This document shows, piece by piece, positions 13,842 through 21,659 of a DNA stretch of 26,659 nucleotides; positions within the stretch are counted from its first letter, which is position 1; every line of letters starts with the position of its first letter. Where the stretch lies: positions 1-26,659 of the forward strand of contig JACKET010000034.1 of NCBI GenBank assembly GCA_020632875.1, read 5' to 3'. Made by a program: the position numbers and the translations under genes. The notes under the pieces were generated by a model. That model saw nothing but the letters and a program-made list of their open reading frames with translations. It was not told where the DNA came from and ran no database searches. This DNA is from Alphaproteobacteria bacterium (GTDB lineage Bacteria > Myxococcota_A > UBA796 > GCA-2862545).

Positions 13842-15581
13842 TCACCTGCGCCGCGCGAACGCCACGAGGAGCGCATCGAGGGGCCCGCGACCCCCGCCCG
13901 CGCACCCACATCCGTTGCCCACCTCGCCCGTCACGGTGGGGCTCGGGTCTTCGGCGTCGGGAAGGCCGTCGCCATCGGAGTCGAGGTCGTGCAGGTCCGG
14001 CGTGCCATCACCATCCGTATCGACCGGGGAGCACGGGTCGGAGCCCGCCTCCACCGCGTCCGGGATGCCGTCGCCGTCGGAGTCGTCGTCGAGCCCGCCC
14101 ACGAGGCCGTCTCCATCGAGGTCGACCGCGTCCTCCCGGTCCCACGGGACCCCGTCGCCGTCGGGGTCGTCGTCGTCGATCACCAGCAGCATCGGCGAGG
14201 GTGTGGTCTCGATCCGCACGCGCCGGATGTGGGGGTCGGCGAACTGCGCCTCGAGCCAGACCGGCTCGTTCCCGAGGGGCTCGGCGGCCCAGTACAGCAC
14301 GGGGTCGGGGGTGCCCCCGCGGCCCTCGCCCACCGCGAGGTGCCGGGCACCGCCGATCGTCTGATCCCCGCGGCGGACGTGGGCCGACGCGCCGATGGCA
14401 TCGCGGTACACGGGCGCTTCGCACGTGCCGACGTTCGTGACGAGCCGCACGCGCCATGCGGGCTGTGCCGCGTCGTTCAGGAACAGGCCGGGACCGCCGT
14501 CTCGGTTGACGATCAGGTCGAGATCGCCGTCGCCGTCGAGGTCGACGAGCTTCGCGTCGCCCGCGCAGACCCCCGTGCACTCCCCGCCGAGCGGGATGGG
14601 CTCGAGCGGCTGGAGCGACGCGCTCGCGTTGTCCCAGACCGTGATCGCCTCGTCGTCCACGATGACGAGGTCGTTGTCGCCGTCGCCGTCCACGTCGCCG
14701 CAGACCGCCGCCCGGGGCGTCGCATCCGCAGGGATCGACCAGGCCGAGTCCACGAACGCGCCGCTCTTCCACAGCAGGAAGACGTTGTTGTCCTCGGGAG
14801 CCGGCTGGGCATCGGTGTGGCCGCGGCCCACGAACACGTCGAGCGCGCCGTCGCCGTCGATGTCACACGACACCGCGGGCCCCTTCGCGCTGTTGGACGC
14901 GCGGAGATCGGGCTCGAGCGCCTCGAAGCCGTCACCGGTGTTGTGGAACAGGTCGGGTGCGAAGGCGGTCGGGTCGAGGCCCTCCTCGCGGCGGATCACG
15001 ACGTCGACGAGCCCGTCCCGGTCGAAGTCCGCGGTGGTGGAGAAGTCGGTCGAGGCGTCCTCGAGCGCGAACCCGTCGAGGATCCCCGCGTCGGTGAACG
15101 CGACCGTCCCGTCCGCGGGGTTCAGGAAGAGGTCGCCGGGATCGGTGAGCACGTCGAGCCAGCCGTCCCCGTCGACGTCGAAGACGAGCAGCCCCTCGAG
15201 GTTGAGCCCCTGCACGACGTGATCCGGGGCACCCGTCGCGAGCGCGGGCGCCCAGCGGCCCCCGTCGATCACGCCGCGGTAGAAGTTCGCGCCGTTGCCG
15301 ACCGTGACGAGGTCGACCACGCCGTCGTTCGTGAGGTCGGCCACGAGCACCGACCGGCTGGCGACGAGCGCGATGCCGGCGTCTTCGAAGACGAGCGGGG
15401 CGGTCTGGCGGAACAGCCGCGCGCCGTCTTCGCGGGAGGCGACGATCACGTCGTGGAGCCCGTCGCCGTCGAGGTCGACGACCGACAGGCCGTCGCCGGC
15501 CTCGGAGGCGAGCACGAGCCCGCTCTCGGCGCCCCGATCCGGTCCGAAGCCCGCGAGGGCGATCGTCACGAGCCCCACCAT
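13842..15581 (-). CDS. FG-GAP/VCBS beta-propeller protein with ASPIC/UnbV-like region and MYXO-CTERM-like anchor
   Basis: The 579-aa protein has a signal peptide (MVGLVTIALAGFG). At least seven FG-GAP/VCBS repeats follow, each with a calcium-binding DxDxDG core (for example VDLDGDGLHDVIVA, FDVDGDGWLDVL, VDLDGDGDLDLIV), forming a probable beta-propeller. Next is a segment like ASPIC/UnbV (GASAHVRRGDQT). Then come Asp-rich TSP3-like repeats (DDDSDGDGIPDA, DLDSDGDGLPDA). The C-terminus, GCGCAGG then a short hydrophobic stretch and ARRR, resembles MYXO-CTERM, a Myxococcota surface-sorting signal. A GTG one codon upstream of the ATG at 15581 is an alternative start. It is the first gene of a three-gene minus-strand run, divergent from a small acidic protein gene. 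Predicted cell-surface protein. Confidence 0.92.
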   Translation of the reverse strand: MVGLVTIALAGFGPDRGAESGLVLASEAGDGLSVVDLDGDGLHDVIVASREDGARLFRQTAPLVFEDAGIALVASRSVLVADLTNDGVVDLVTVGNGANFYRGVIDGGRWAPALATGAPDHVVQGLNLEGLLVFDVDGDGWLDVLTDPGDLFLNPADGTVAFTDAGILDGFALEDASTDFSTTADFDRDGLVDVVIRREEGLDPTAFAPDLFHNTGDGFEALEPDLRASNSAKGPAVSCDIDGDGALDVFVGRGHTDAQPAPEDNNVFLLWKSGAFVDSAWSIPADATPRAAVCGDVDGDGDNDLVIVDDEAITVWDNASASLQPLEPIPLGGECTGVCAGDAKLVDLDGDGDLDLIVNRDGGPGLFLNDAAQPAWRVRLVTNVGTCEAPVYRDAIGASAHVRRGDQTIGGARHLAVGEGRGGTPDPVLYWAAEPLGNEPVWLEAQFADPHIRRVRIETTPSPMLLVIDDDDPDGDGVPWDREDAVDLDGDGLVGGLDDDSDGDGIPDAVEAGSDPCSPVDTDGDGTPDLHDLDSDGDGLPDAEDPSPTVTGEVGNGCGCAGGGRGPLDALLVAFARRR

Positions 15582-15652
15582 CACGGGCAGTATCCACCCG
15601 TCCGCACGACCCGTCCACCTTGCGGATCCCCGGGAGATCGGTATGTGTCGGC

Positions 15653-16078
15653 GTGACCGCCGAGCCTCCACGCCCAGCCCCGGTTCCCGAAGATTGGCTG
15701 CCTCAATTCGAGTGGCTGGCCGAGCTGCTGTCCGACTCGCGTGCCGTGGTGAGCACGCTGCTGTGGGAGCCTCTGTTCCGGCCGTCCGAGCTGCGCGCCC
15801 AGATCGATCGCTACCGCGCGGAGATCGAGAATGCGGGGCCCCTCGCCGACCACGCGCTCGGCCTCCAGCTCGCCGACAATGCGAAGGCGCTGCTCGACGC
15901 GGTTCGTGATCGGTGCGACCTCGACCAGCGCCTGGCGCAGATCGCCGTCCGCTACTTCGTCCTCGGCGACGATGGCGACGACGACCTGATGAGCCCGTTC
16001 GGCTTCGACGACGACGTCGAGGTGTTCAATGCCGTGGTCGAGCGCATCGGCCTGCGCGAGCTGCTGATCAGCGCTTGA
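15653..16078 (+). CDS. small acidic protein of unknown function (141 aa)
   Basis: This is a soluble, acidic, helix-rich protein with no signal or membrane segment. The C-terminal half carries a run of Asp residues (LGDDGDDDLMSP and GFDDDVEVFNAVVERIG), which looks like a conserved domain end. There is weak resemblance to small YkvA-like or other DUF proteins, but I cannot place it firmly. The GTG at 15653 was chosen; a TTG 33 bp upstream in frame is the alternative. TATGTG 5 nt before the GTG and the absence of a good Shine-Dalgarno would fit leaderless initiation. It is divergent from the FG-GAP gene and its 3' end overlaps the convergent Cys-motif gene by 11 bp. Confidence 0.78.
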   Translation: MTAEPPRPAPVPEDWLPQFEWLAELLSDSRAVVSTLLWEPLFRPSELRAQIDRYRAEIENAGPLADHALGLQLADNAKALLDAVRDRCDLDQRLAQIAVRYFVLGDDGDDDLMSPFGFDDDVEVFNAVVERIGLRELLISA

Positions 16079-16643
16079 GCGCGCAGCTCTGGCCGGGCTC
16101 GAGGGTCACGGTCAGGCTCTCGCCGGGAGCGACCTCGCGGTCGGGCGCATCGGTGCACACGAGCGTCTTCGTCGTCCGCGTGTCGTTCGTGAAGGTCTCG
16201 GCGGGCTCGACGATCATCGCCACGTCACCCATGAGGACCTCGTCGGGACCCGTGTAGGGCAGCTCCGGCGCGGGCTCGATGGGCATCGGCTCGCCCTGGA
16301 GCGCGACGCCGGCGACGAGATCGACGACCCAGTCCACCCAGCCGCCGTCCGCCGGCTCGGTGGCGGCCTTTCCGCCCGCGTGGGCCGGCGTCGCGGCGAA
16401 CACGGCGGCGAGGACCATCGCGGCCGCGGTCGGCATCGAGTCCCGGAAGCGGACGTTGCCCACCGCGTCGGTCTTGAAGCGCGCGCAGACGCCGGGGGTG
16501 GCGAGCAGGGCGCGGCCCTCCTCCTCGGTCAGCGCGGACAGGTCGTGGACGTGCTTCTCGCAGTGGTCGCAGAACCGGCGCTTCTCGCACCCGGTCATGC
16601 CGTTCCAGTCGACTTGGCAGGGGTTCTTGACGGTGAGCTTCAC
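16068..16643 (-). CDS. Cys-motif single-pass membrane protein of unknown function (paralog A)
   Basis: The 191-aa protein opens with a compact domain, PC-x3-W-x2-M, then RRFCDHCEKHVHDLSALT and VCARF by about residue 55. The paired CxxC and His residues look zinc-binding. This module is known from many Bacteroidota and Myxococcota proteins, but no function is established. A hydrophobic segment at about residues 72-88 ends in AHA, like an internal signal or transmembrane helix. The ~100-residue C-terminal part is then probably periplasmic and contains two further Cys. The GTG at 16643 follows GGAG. The next gene upstream, 13 bp away, is a paralog in the N-terminal half, so duplication and co-expression are likely. 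An anti-sigma-like topology is a guess only. Confidence 0.8.
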   Translation of the reverse strand: MKLTVKNPCQVDWNGMTGCEKRRFCDHCEKHVHDLSALTEEEGRALLATPGVCARFKTDAVGNVRFRDSMPTAAAMVLAAVFAATPAHAGGKAATEPADGGWVDWVVDLVAGVALQGEPMPIEPAPELPYTGPDEVLMGDVAMIVEPAETFTNDTRTTKTLVCTDAPDREVAPGESLTVTLEPGQSCALKR

Positions 16644-16656
16644 GGCGGCTCCAGGT

Positions 16657-17196
16657 TCAGCGGGTCTTCGGGAGGGTCTGTGCAGGCGGCATCCGCTGCG
16701 CGGGGCGGCCCATGAGGGGCGGCATCTTGCGGTCCTTCGGGTCGGGCGGGACGATCCCGGTGTCGACGTGCGGCACGGGGACCTCCACCGGAACGTCCTG
16801 CACCTCGGGGATCGCGTCCTCGGGCGGGCTCGCGGGCTCCACGTCCTCGGCCACGTCGCCCACGAGCCAGTCGTAGAGGCGGGCGAGGATGCCGGGCTCC
16901 TCGGCGGCCTGGCCGCTCGCGAACGCCGGGGTCGACGCGAGCACCGCGGCGGCGACGAAGGCCCGCGCACGGGCCCGCCGGGACGGGCGGAACACGATGC
17001 GGGCGTCGCGGTCGACCTCGTAGCGGACGCAGACCTCGGCGTCCTCGAGCACCTTCTCGGCCTCGCGCTCGGTCATCGCGGAGAGGTGGTGGACGTGCTT
17101 GCTGCACTGCCCGCAGAACCGACGGCGCTCGTCCCCGGACATCGCGCCCCAGTCGGCGCTGCAGGGCTCTTCGATCGGCAACTGGCTGGCGAGCAT
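16657..17196 (-). CDS. Cys-motif single-pass membrane protein of unknown function (paralog B)
   Basis: The 179-aa protein shares the N-terminal domain of the downstream gene: EPCSADWGAM, RRFCGQCSKHVHHLSAMT and VCVRY. An Arg-rich stretch then leads into a hydrophobic segment ending ASTPAFASG (residues ~80-95). The C-terminal ~80 residues are Pro/Glu/Val-rich (VPVEVPVPHVDTGIVPPDPKD) and unlike those of paralog A, so only the Cys domain and membrane segment are conserved. The ATG at 17196 is preceded by GGAGGT. The topology suggests a cytoplasmic Cys/His domain and an external flexible tail. No family function is known to me. Confidence 0.82.
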   Translation of the reverse strand: MLASQLPIEEPCSADWGAMSGDERRRFCGQCSKHVHHLSAMTEREAEKVLEDAEVCVRYEVDRDARIVFRPSRRARARAFVAAAVLASTPAFASGQAAEEPGILARLYDWLVGDVAEDVEPASPPEDAIPEVQDVPVEVPVPHVDTGIVPPDPKDRKMPPLMGRPAQRMPPAQTLPKTR

Positions 17197-17253
17197 CGCG
17201 ACCTCCGCCCGACCAACGGAGGGACGCGCGCGACGCTTACACCCCGCCGACGA

Positions 17254-17949
17254 TCACCAGTCGCGCTCGCCCGTCGTGGCGTTCCAGCGGTCCCAGTCGT
17301 TCCATTCGTCGTCCGCGAGGAAGATCTCGGGGTCGGCCACGCCGATGCGCCACTGGAGCCCGCCGCGGGTCACGTGGCTGAAGGCGCCGATGTCCTCGAG
17401 GGCGTGATCGATGCCGTACACGGCCGCCTGCTGCAACGCGTCGACGCCCACGACCCGGCGGCTGTCGGGCGCGAACATGTCGTCCAGCTCGACCGTCTGC
17501 CCGGTCACGTCGACCTCGCACCGGATCCACCGGTAGCCCCACAGGTCGTCGGGGTCCGGCGCGCTGAACCGGTACGTCCAGCTCGCGGCGCTCGCGCTGA
17601 AATCGTCGGCGTACACGCGCTCCGTCTCGAACCACACCATCTCGAAGCCCAGCGCCACGGGGGTCTCGGCGGCACACAGCTCGGCGGCCCGCCACAGGTG
17701 GTCGCGCGGGTCGAACCCCACGGGCACCACGCATGCCCCGTCCGCACAGTGCGCGTCGAACCACTGCGGATCGCCCGGCTCCGTCGGCCCCGCGGGCTCG
17801 GGCTCCTCCTCGTCGGAGCTCGGGAGCAGCCACCACCACCCCTGGTCGCCGGCATCCCCGGTCTCGCGGTTCTGCCCGTAGGCATCGAGCCCGCCCTCAC
17901 AGGCGGCGAGGGGCAGCAGACAGGACATCAGCACAGCGCGAATCGACAT
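17254..17949 (-). CDS. lipoprotein of unknown function (231 aa)
   Basis: The leader MSIRAVLMSCLLPLAAC has a lipobox (LAAC) with Cys17. The mature N-terminus is low-complexity, with GWWWLLPSS followed by an acidic Glu/Pro stretch. The remaining ~165 residues are Trp- and Asp-rich with three Cys (CADGACV and ELC), consistent with a folded exported domain. I recognise no family. The start at 17949 gives the leader and has a G-rich sequence upstream. The gene precedes the two Cys-motif membrane protein genes on the same strand with 57 bp spacing, so they may be co-transcribed. It is divergent from the GMC operon. Confidence 0.8.
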   Translation of the reverse strand: MSIRAVLMSCLLPLAACEGGLDAYGQNRETGDAGDQGWWWLLPSSDEEEPEPAGPTEPGDPQWFDAHCADGACVVPVGFDPRDHLWRAAELCAAETPVALGFEMVWFETERVYADDFSASAASWTYRFSAPDPDDLWGYRWIRCEVDVTGQTVELDDMFAPDSRRVVGVDALQQAAVYGIDHALEDIGAFSHVTRGGLQWRIGVADPEIFLADDEWNDWDRWNATTGERDW

Positions 17950-18134
17950 CGGACACCCCGGAACGGAGACCTGCCGGCGAGCACACCCCAACCGGCCGGC
18001 GCCCGATAACGCAGCGCAGCAAAGCGACCACCGATTTTTGTGCAACGCAGCATCCGGGCGGACATCGCCGTCCACGTGAAGGCGCCGGCCCACGCAGCGC
18101 GCGCCGGGTTAAGGGGCCCGGCTACGGAGACGCC
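17950..18134. promoter_or_regulatory. divergent intergenic region, probable promoters for both flanking operons
   Basis: These 185 bp separate two divergent operons. The only AT-rich patch is GATTTTTGTGC near 18032, with GGTTAAGGGG near 18106 closer to the GMC gene. No confident -10/-35 pair or operator could be assigned by eye. Confidence 0.35.
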
Positions 18135-20114
18135 ATGCAGGTCCTGACCGAATCCGAAGCCCGCCTCGTCCGCCAGCTGGGCCAGGTCGCCTTCCCGCGG
18201 GACACGTCCGACATCCCCGACGGCATCGACGCGCAGGTCGTGAAGTACGTCGACCAGCTCCTCCACGAGAGCCAGCCGTTCGAGCGGGCGCAGGTCCGCG
18301 CGCTGCTGCAGCTCTTCGACAAGGGCTTCACGGTGTGGTCGGCGAACCCCCGCGCGCGGCTCGCGACGGCGCCGGTCGAAGACATCACCGACTACCTGCG
18401 CACCTGGGAGGAATCGTCGGTCTACTCGCGCCGGATGGCGCACGAGGGCCTGCGCTCGCTGCTCCTCATGGCCTGGTTCGGCAGCGAGAAGGTCATGGGT
18501 GCGCTCGGGATCCTCGAAGCCGACGACCTCGACGCGCCGCTCACCCCCCCGGTCACCCCCGAGGTCCGCGCCGAGCTCGACTCCCGCTTCCTCGCGAAGC
18601 CCGAGGGCCTCTACGAGTTCGGCGACTACGGCGGCTCCATCCAGGAGCGCTGCGACGTCGTCGTGGTCGGCTCCGGGCCCGGCGGGGCGCTCGTGGCGCT
18701 CGAGCTCGCGAAGGCCGGCAAGAGCGTCATCCTCCTCGAGGCCGGGCCGGTCGCGCGCAAGGCCGACCTCGTGCGCGACGGCGGGCTCACGATGGCCCGG
18801 TACTTCTGGGACTCCGGCATGCGCACCACGCGCGGCAACGTCATCCTGCCCACGATGCAGGCCAAGGTGCTCGGCGGCGGGTCCGTCGTGAACAGCGCCA
18901 TCTGCCTGCGCGCCCTCGACTCCACCCTCGACGCGTGGGCCGACGAGTGGGGCGTCGAGGGCCACTCGGCCGACGAGCTGGCGCCGCACTACGACGCCGT
19001 CGAGGCCTTCATGGGCATCAAGGAGGTCGACGAGAGCGTGATGGGCCCGCGCAACGACCTCTTCGCCGAGGGCTGTCGCGCGGTGGGGCTCGAGCCGGTC
19101 CGCATCCGCCGCAACGAAGAGGGGTGCCTCGGCTCGGCGGCCTGTCTGTACGGGTGCCCGAACGGGGCGAAGCTCTCCACCGACCGGCGCGGCGTGCCCG
19201 AATTCATCGCGGCCGGCGGGCGGGTGTTCAGCTCCATCCACGTCGACAGCGTCATGATCCGACACGGCGTCGCCACCGGCATCAGCGGCCACATCACCGA
19301 GCCGTTCACCTCCCGCGACGCAGGGCCCGTGAAGATCTTCTCGAAGGCCGTCGTGCTGGCCGCGGGCGTCATCCACACGCCGGTCATCGCGCAGCGCTCG
19401 GGCCTCACGCACGACGCCATCGGCTCGAACCTGCTGATGCACCCGAGCACCGTGGTGGCCGGCCAGCTCGACGACGACGTGATGCCGTGGTTCGGCGCGA
19501 CGCAGGGCTACCATACGCTCTCCCTGCTCGACTACGGCATCAAGCTCGAGAGCCTGTGGGCCGATCCGGCGCTCATGGCGTTCCGCATGCAGGGCATCGG
19601 CAAGGGCCTGAAGCGCCAGCTCGCCGGCTACCGCAACACCGCCACGTGGGATGCGTGGGTCAGCGGCGACGACAGCGTCGGGCGCGTGCGGTACGTCCGC
19701 GGCTCGCCCCGCCCCAGCATCACGTTCGACATCGGGCGCGGCGACATGCGGCGCCTGCAGGAGGCCACGGCCGTCCTGTCCGAGATGCTGTTCGCGGTCG
19801 GCGCGAAGAAGGTCTTCCCCGGCATCCACGGCCTCGCGCCCACGCTCACCGACCCGATGGACGTGAAGGGCATCCGCGCCGCGAACCTCGAGCCGCAGGA
19901 GCTGCCGTCCGGCAGCAACCACGTGTTCGGCACCATGCCGATGGGCTCCGACCCCACGCGGGCCGCGACGGGCTCCGACTACGCCGTGCACGGGGTCGAG
20001 GGCCTGTACGTGTCCGACACCAGCCTGTTCCCCACGTCTCCCGGCGTGAACCCCATGCTCACCGCGATGGCCATGGCCCACCGCCTCGGCGGAATCCTCT
20101 CGGAGCGACTCTGA
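18135..20114 (+). CDS. GMC-family FAD-dependent oxidoreductase with gluconate-2-dehydrogenase-subunit-3-like N-terminus
   Basis: The 659-aa protein begins with LTESEARLVRQLGQVAFP and a helical ~150-residue region like the gluconate 2-dehydrogenase subunit 3 family. The FAD-binding Rossmann motif follows at ~173-203 (VVVGSGPGGALVALELAKAG, then ILLEAG). A Cys motif at 331-341 (CLGSAACLYGC) with GAK after it occurs in alcohol- and sorbose-dehydrogenase-type GMC enzymes. The C-terminal GMC domain has H596 in SNHVFGTMPMG and N639 in GVNPMLTAMA, the usual catalytic His/Asn pair. Long-chain alcohol, sterol or sugar oxidation are all possible. The ATG at 18135 is preceded by GGAG. No Tat or Sec signal is seen, so it may be cytoplasmic. 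The stop shares one base with the YceI-like start. Confidence 0.93.
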   Translation: MQVLTESEARLVRQLGQVAFPRDTSDIPDGIDAQVVKYVDQLLHESQPFERAQVRALLQLFDKGFTVWSANPRARLATAPVEDITDYLRTWEESSVYSRRMAHEGLRSLLLMAWFGSEKVMGALGILEADDLDAPLTPPVTPEVRAELDSRFLAKPEGLYEFGDYGGSIQERCDVVVVGSGPGGALVALELAKAGKSVILLEAGPVARKADLVRDGGLTMARYFWDSGMRTTRGNVILPTMQAKVLGGGSVVNSAICLRALDSTLDAWADEWGVEGHSADELAPHYDAVEAFMGIKEVDESVMGPRNDLFAEGCRAVGLEPVRIRRNEEGCLGSAACLYGCPNGAKLSTDRRGVPEFIAAGGRVFSSIHVDSVMIRHGVATGISGHITEPFTSRDAGPVKIFSKAVVLAAGVIHTPVIAQRSGLTHDAIGSNLLMHPSTVVAGQLDDDVMPWFGATQGYHTLSLLDYGIKLESLWADPALMAFRMQGIGKGLKRQLAGYRNTATWDAWVSGDDSVGRVRYVRGSPRPSITFDIGRGDMRRLQEATAVLSEMLFAVGAKKVFPGIHGLAPTLTDPMDVKGIRAANLEPQELPSGSNHVFGTMPMGSDPTRAATGSDYAVHGVEGLYVSDTSLFPTSPGVNPMLTAMAMAHRLGGILSERL

Positions 20115-20632
20115 TGCCCACCTGGACCCAGGCCGACGCCACCTGCGAGATCTTCACCTACAAGGCGGGCCTGCTGTCCGCGGTCGGGCACGACCTGCTG
20201 CTGAAGTGCACGAAATTCACGCTCACCCTCGAAGACGGCGGGATCCACGGCGACTTCGACGGCTCTGCGATCGAGGTCGTGGGCGCCATGAAGCACGGCC
20301 ACCTCGAGCCGGGCACGCTGTCGGAGAAAGACCGGCGCGACATCCTCGACAACATCCGGAACCACGTCTTCAAGCGCCACGACCAGGCCGCCATCCACTT
20401 CGAGTGCGACGAGGTCGAAGAGCACGGCGAGCTGCTCGAGGGCGAGGGCACGCTCACCATCCCGCCGAACCAGCACGACATCACGTTCGAGGTCCACGTC
20501 GAGGACGACCGGGCATTGTGCAAGGTCAAGCTCCACCAGCCCGACTGGGGCATCAAGCCGTTCTCGGCGCTGATGGGCACGCTGAAGATCCAGCCCGACA
20601 TCGAGATCCGCGTGACCGTCCCGTGGAGCTGA
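20114..20632 (+). CDS. YceI-like protein
   Basis: The 172-aa protein fits the YceI-like lipocalin-type barrel family. FTYKAGLLSAVGHDLLLKC is the typical opening (K-A-G-L-L-S-A-V-G-H-D). LSEKDRRDILDNIRNHVF, the HFECDE strand and a C-terminal KPFSALMGTLKI follow the family pattern. Members bind amphiphilic molecules such as polyisoprenoids. Most YceI proteins are periplasmic; this one lacks a signal peptide, so it is predicted cytoplasmic. The start codon overlaps the GMC stop by one base (TGATG), indicating translational coupling. The 3' end overlaps the zinc-finger gene by 10 bp. A lipid-like substrate carrier for the GMC enzyme is an attractive but untested idea. Confidence 0.88.
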   Translation: MPTWTQADATCEIFTYKAGLLSAVGHDLLLKCTKFTLTLEDGGIHGDFDGSAIEVVGAMKHGHLEPGTLSEKDRRDILDNIRNHVFKRHDQAAIHFECDEVEEHGELLEGEGTLTIPPNQHDITFEVHVEDDRALCKVKLHQPDWGIKPFSALMGTLKIQPDIEIRVTVPWS

Positions 20633-20979
20633 CCGACGCCGAGCGCGACGAGCTGCACGCCGACCTGCTGAGGCTGCGCGACGAGCTGCTCCAGACGCTG
20701 GGCACGATGGGCGAGCACGCGGGCACCGTCGAGCTCGACCAGGCCGCGGTGGGCCGCATCAGCCGCGTGGATGCGCTCCAGCAGCAGCAGATGGCCGACG
20801 CGCAGAAGCGCCGCAACGAGCTGCGGCTGAAGCAGGTCGCGGTGGCATTGCAGGGCTTCGAAGACGACGAATACGGCGCGTGCAAGGTGTGCGGCGAGCC
20901 GATCGGGTACCGGCGGCTGAAGGCGCGTCCCGAGTCCCCCGCCTGCGTCGCCTGCATGTCGGAGCTCGAGCGCGGCTGA
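20623..20979 (+). CDS. TraR/DksA-type zinc-finger protein
   Basis: The 118-aa protein has an N-terminal helical coiled-coil (about residues 1-85, with a DALQQQQMADAQKRR stretch). The C-terminal four-Cys zinc finger is CKVCGEPIGYRRLKARP then CVAC. This is the DksA/TraR C4 architecture of proteins that enter the RNA polymerase secondary channel. It is shorter than DksA (about 150 aa) and longer than TraR. The acidic residues at the coiled-coil tip could not be assigned with confidence, so ppGpp-type activity is not claimed. GTG at 20623 gives the start, 10 bp inside the YceI-like gene. A 7-bp tandem repeat begins at the base after the stop. Confidence 0.9.
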   Translation: MELTDAERDELHADLLRLRDELLQTLGTMGEHAGTVELDQAAVGRISRVDALQQQQMADAQKRRNELRLKQVAVALQGFEDDEYGACKVCGEPIGYRRLKARPESPACVACMSELERG

Positions 20980-21035
20980 GCCGGGAGCCCGGAGCCCGGA
21001 GCCCGGAGCCCGGAGCCCGGAGCCGGGAGCCCGGA
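20980..21035. repeat. 7-bp tandem repeat (GCCCGGA)8
   Basis: Eight exact-length units follow directly after the stop of the zinc-finger gene. Six are GCCCGGA; units 1 and 7 are GCCGGGA. The units can pair with each other only weakly. Copy number may vary between strains. Confidence 0.9.
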
Positions 21036-21050
21036 GCGTTCATGACGCTC
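21034..21050. terminator. short hairpin after the GMC operon
   Basis: GAGCGT (21034-21039) pairs perfectly with ACGCTC (21045-21050) across a 5-nt loop. It is the only clear stem-loop between the operon and the second repeat element, and there is no T-tract, so terminator function is tentative. Confidence 0.3.
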
Positions 21051-21063
21051 GGGGCGCCTTGCA

Positions 21064-21567
21064 TCACGCAGATGACGCAGATGGACGCAGATGACGCAGA
21101 AGGCAGGTAAATCCACGACTTGCGCGGTCGTCCCCCGCGACGATGCTCAGAGACTGTGGCCGGGACGGATCTCTCCTCGAACCTCAGAGGTGACTGGGAG
21201 GAGGGGCCGAAGCGAGATCGACGCGATGGCAGTCAGGATTGCACCGCCAAGGCCGCCAAGACTGCCAAGACCGCCAAGGCGGGGTGGCCGGGTCGGACGG
21301 TACCTCTCCCGAACCTCCGACGTGGACCGGCAGGGCCCCGGATCAGCCCGAAAACGCCCGCCTGCTCTGGTGAATTCTGATTCCGGTCCGCGGGGAGGCA
21401 CTCTGTCGAACCGAACACCGAAACGTCCCTCGGGCGCCCTGACGAGATGGGTGGACCTCGGCGTCCTTGGCGGCATCCCTGCGGAAGGTGCCCGGGAAGA
21501 CGAGGACGATCGACCCGCGACGGCCTGGTTTCTGCGTCATCTGCGTCCTTCTGCGTCATCTGCGTGA
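21064..21567. mobile_element. second, shorter copy of the palindromic repeat element
   Basis: This 504-bp element has terminal inverted repeats with a 38-bp core (left 21064-21101, right 21530-21567), one mismatch. Its right third matches the right third of the 5512-6670 element in the same orientation: the CGCCCGCCTGCTCTGGTGA block (near 21354-21372), GATTCCGGTCCGCGG, TCGGCGTCCTTGGCGG, then GACGGCCTGGTTTCTGCG. A GGATTGCACCGCCAAGG segment near 21236 is also shared. Two diverged direct repeats lie inside, near 21163 and 21295. No ORF shows coding character. The shared right-hand part places both in one repeat family; the left halves have diverged or been rearranged. Confidence 0.65.
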
Positions 21568-21659
21568 GGCCTGAGACGCCCGAAGCTCGACCACTTCGCC
21601 ACAGGAGCTGTGCGCCGACTCGGCACGGAAGGCCCGATCCGCGCCGACGCCTGAGACGC
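21568..21659. other. gap between second repeat element and ion-channel gene
   Basis: No gene. Its first ~47 bp align with the right flank of element 1 (CTGAGACGC, CGAAGCTCGAC, then a CACAG-GAG-CTGTG hairpin at 21600-21612). The hairpin could serve the minus-strand channel gene ending at 21660 as a weak terminator. Confidence 0.4.
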
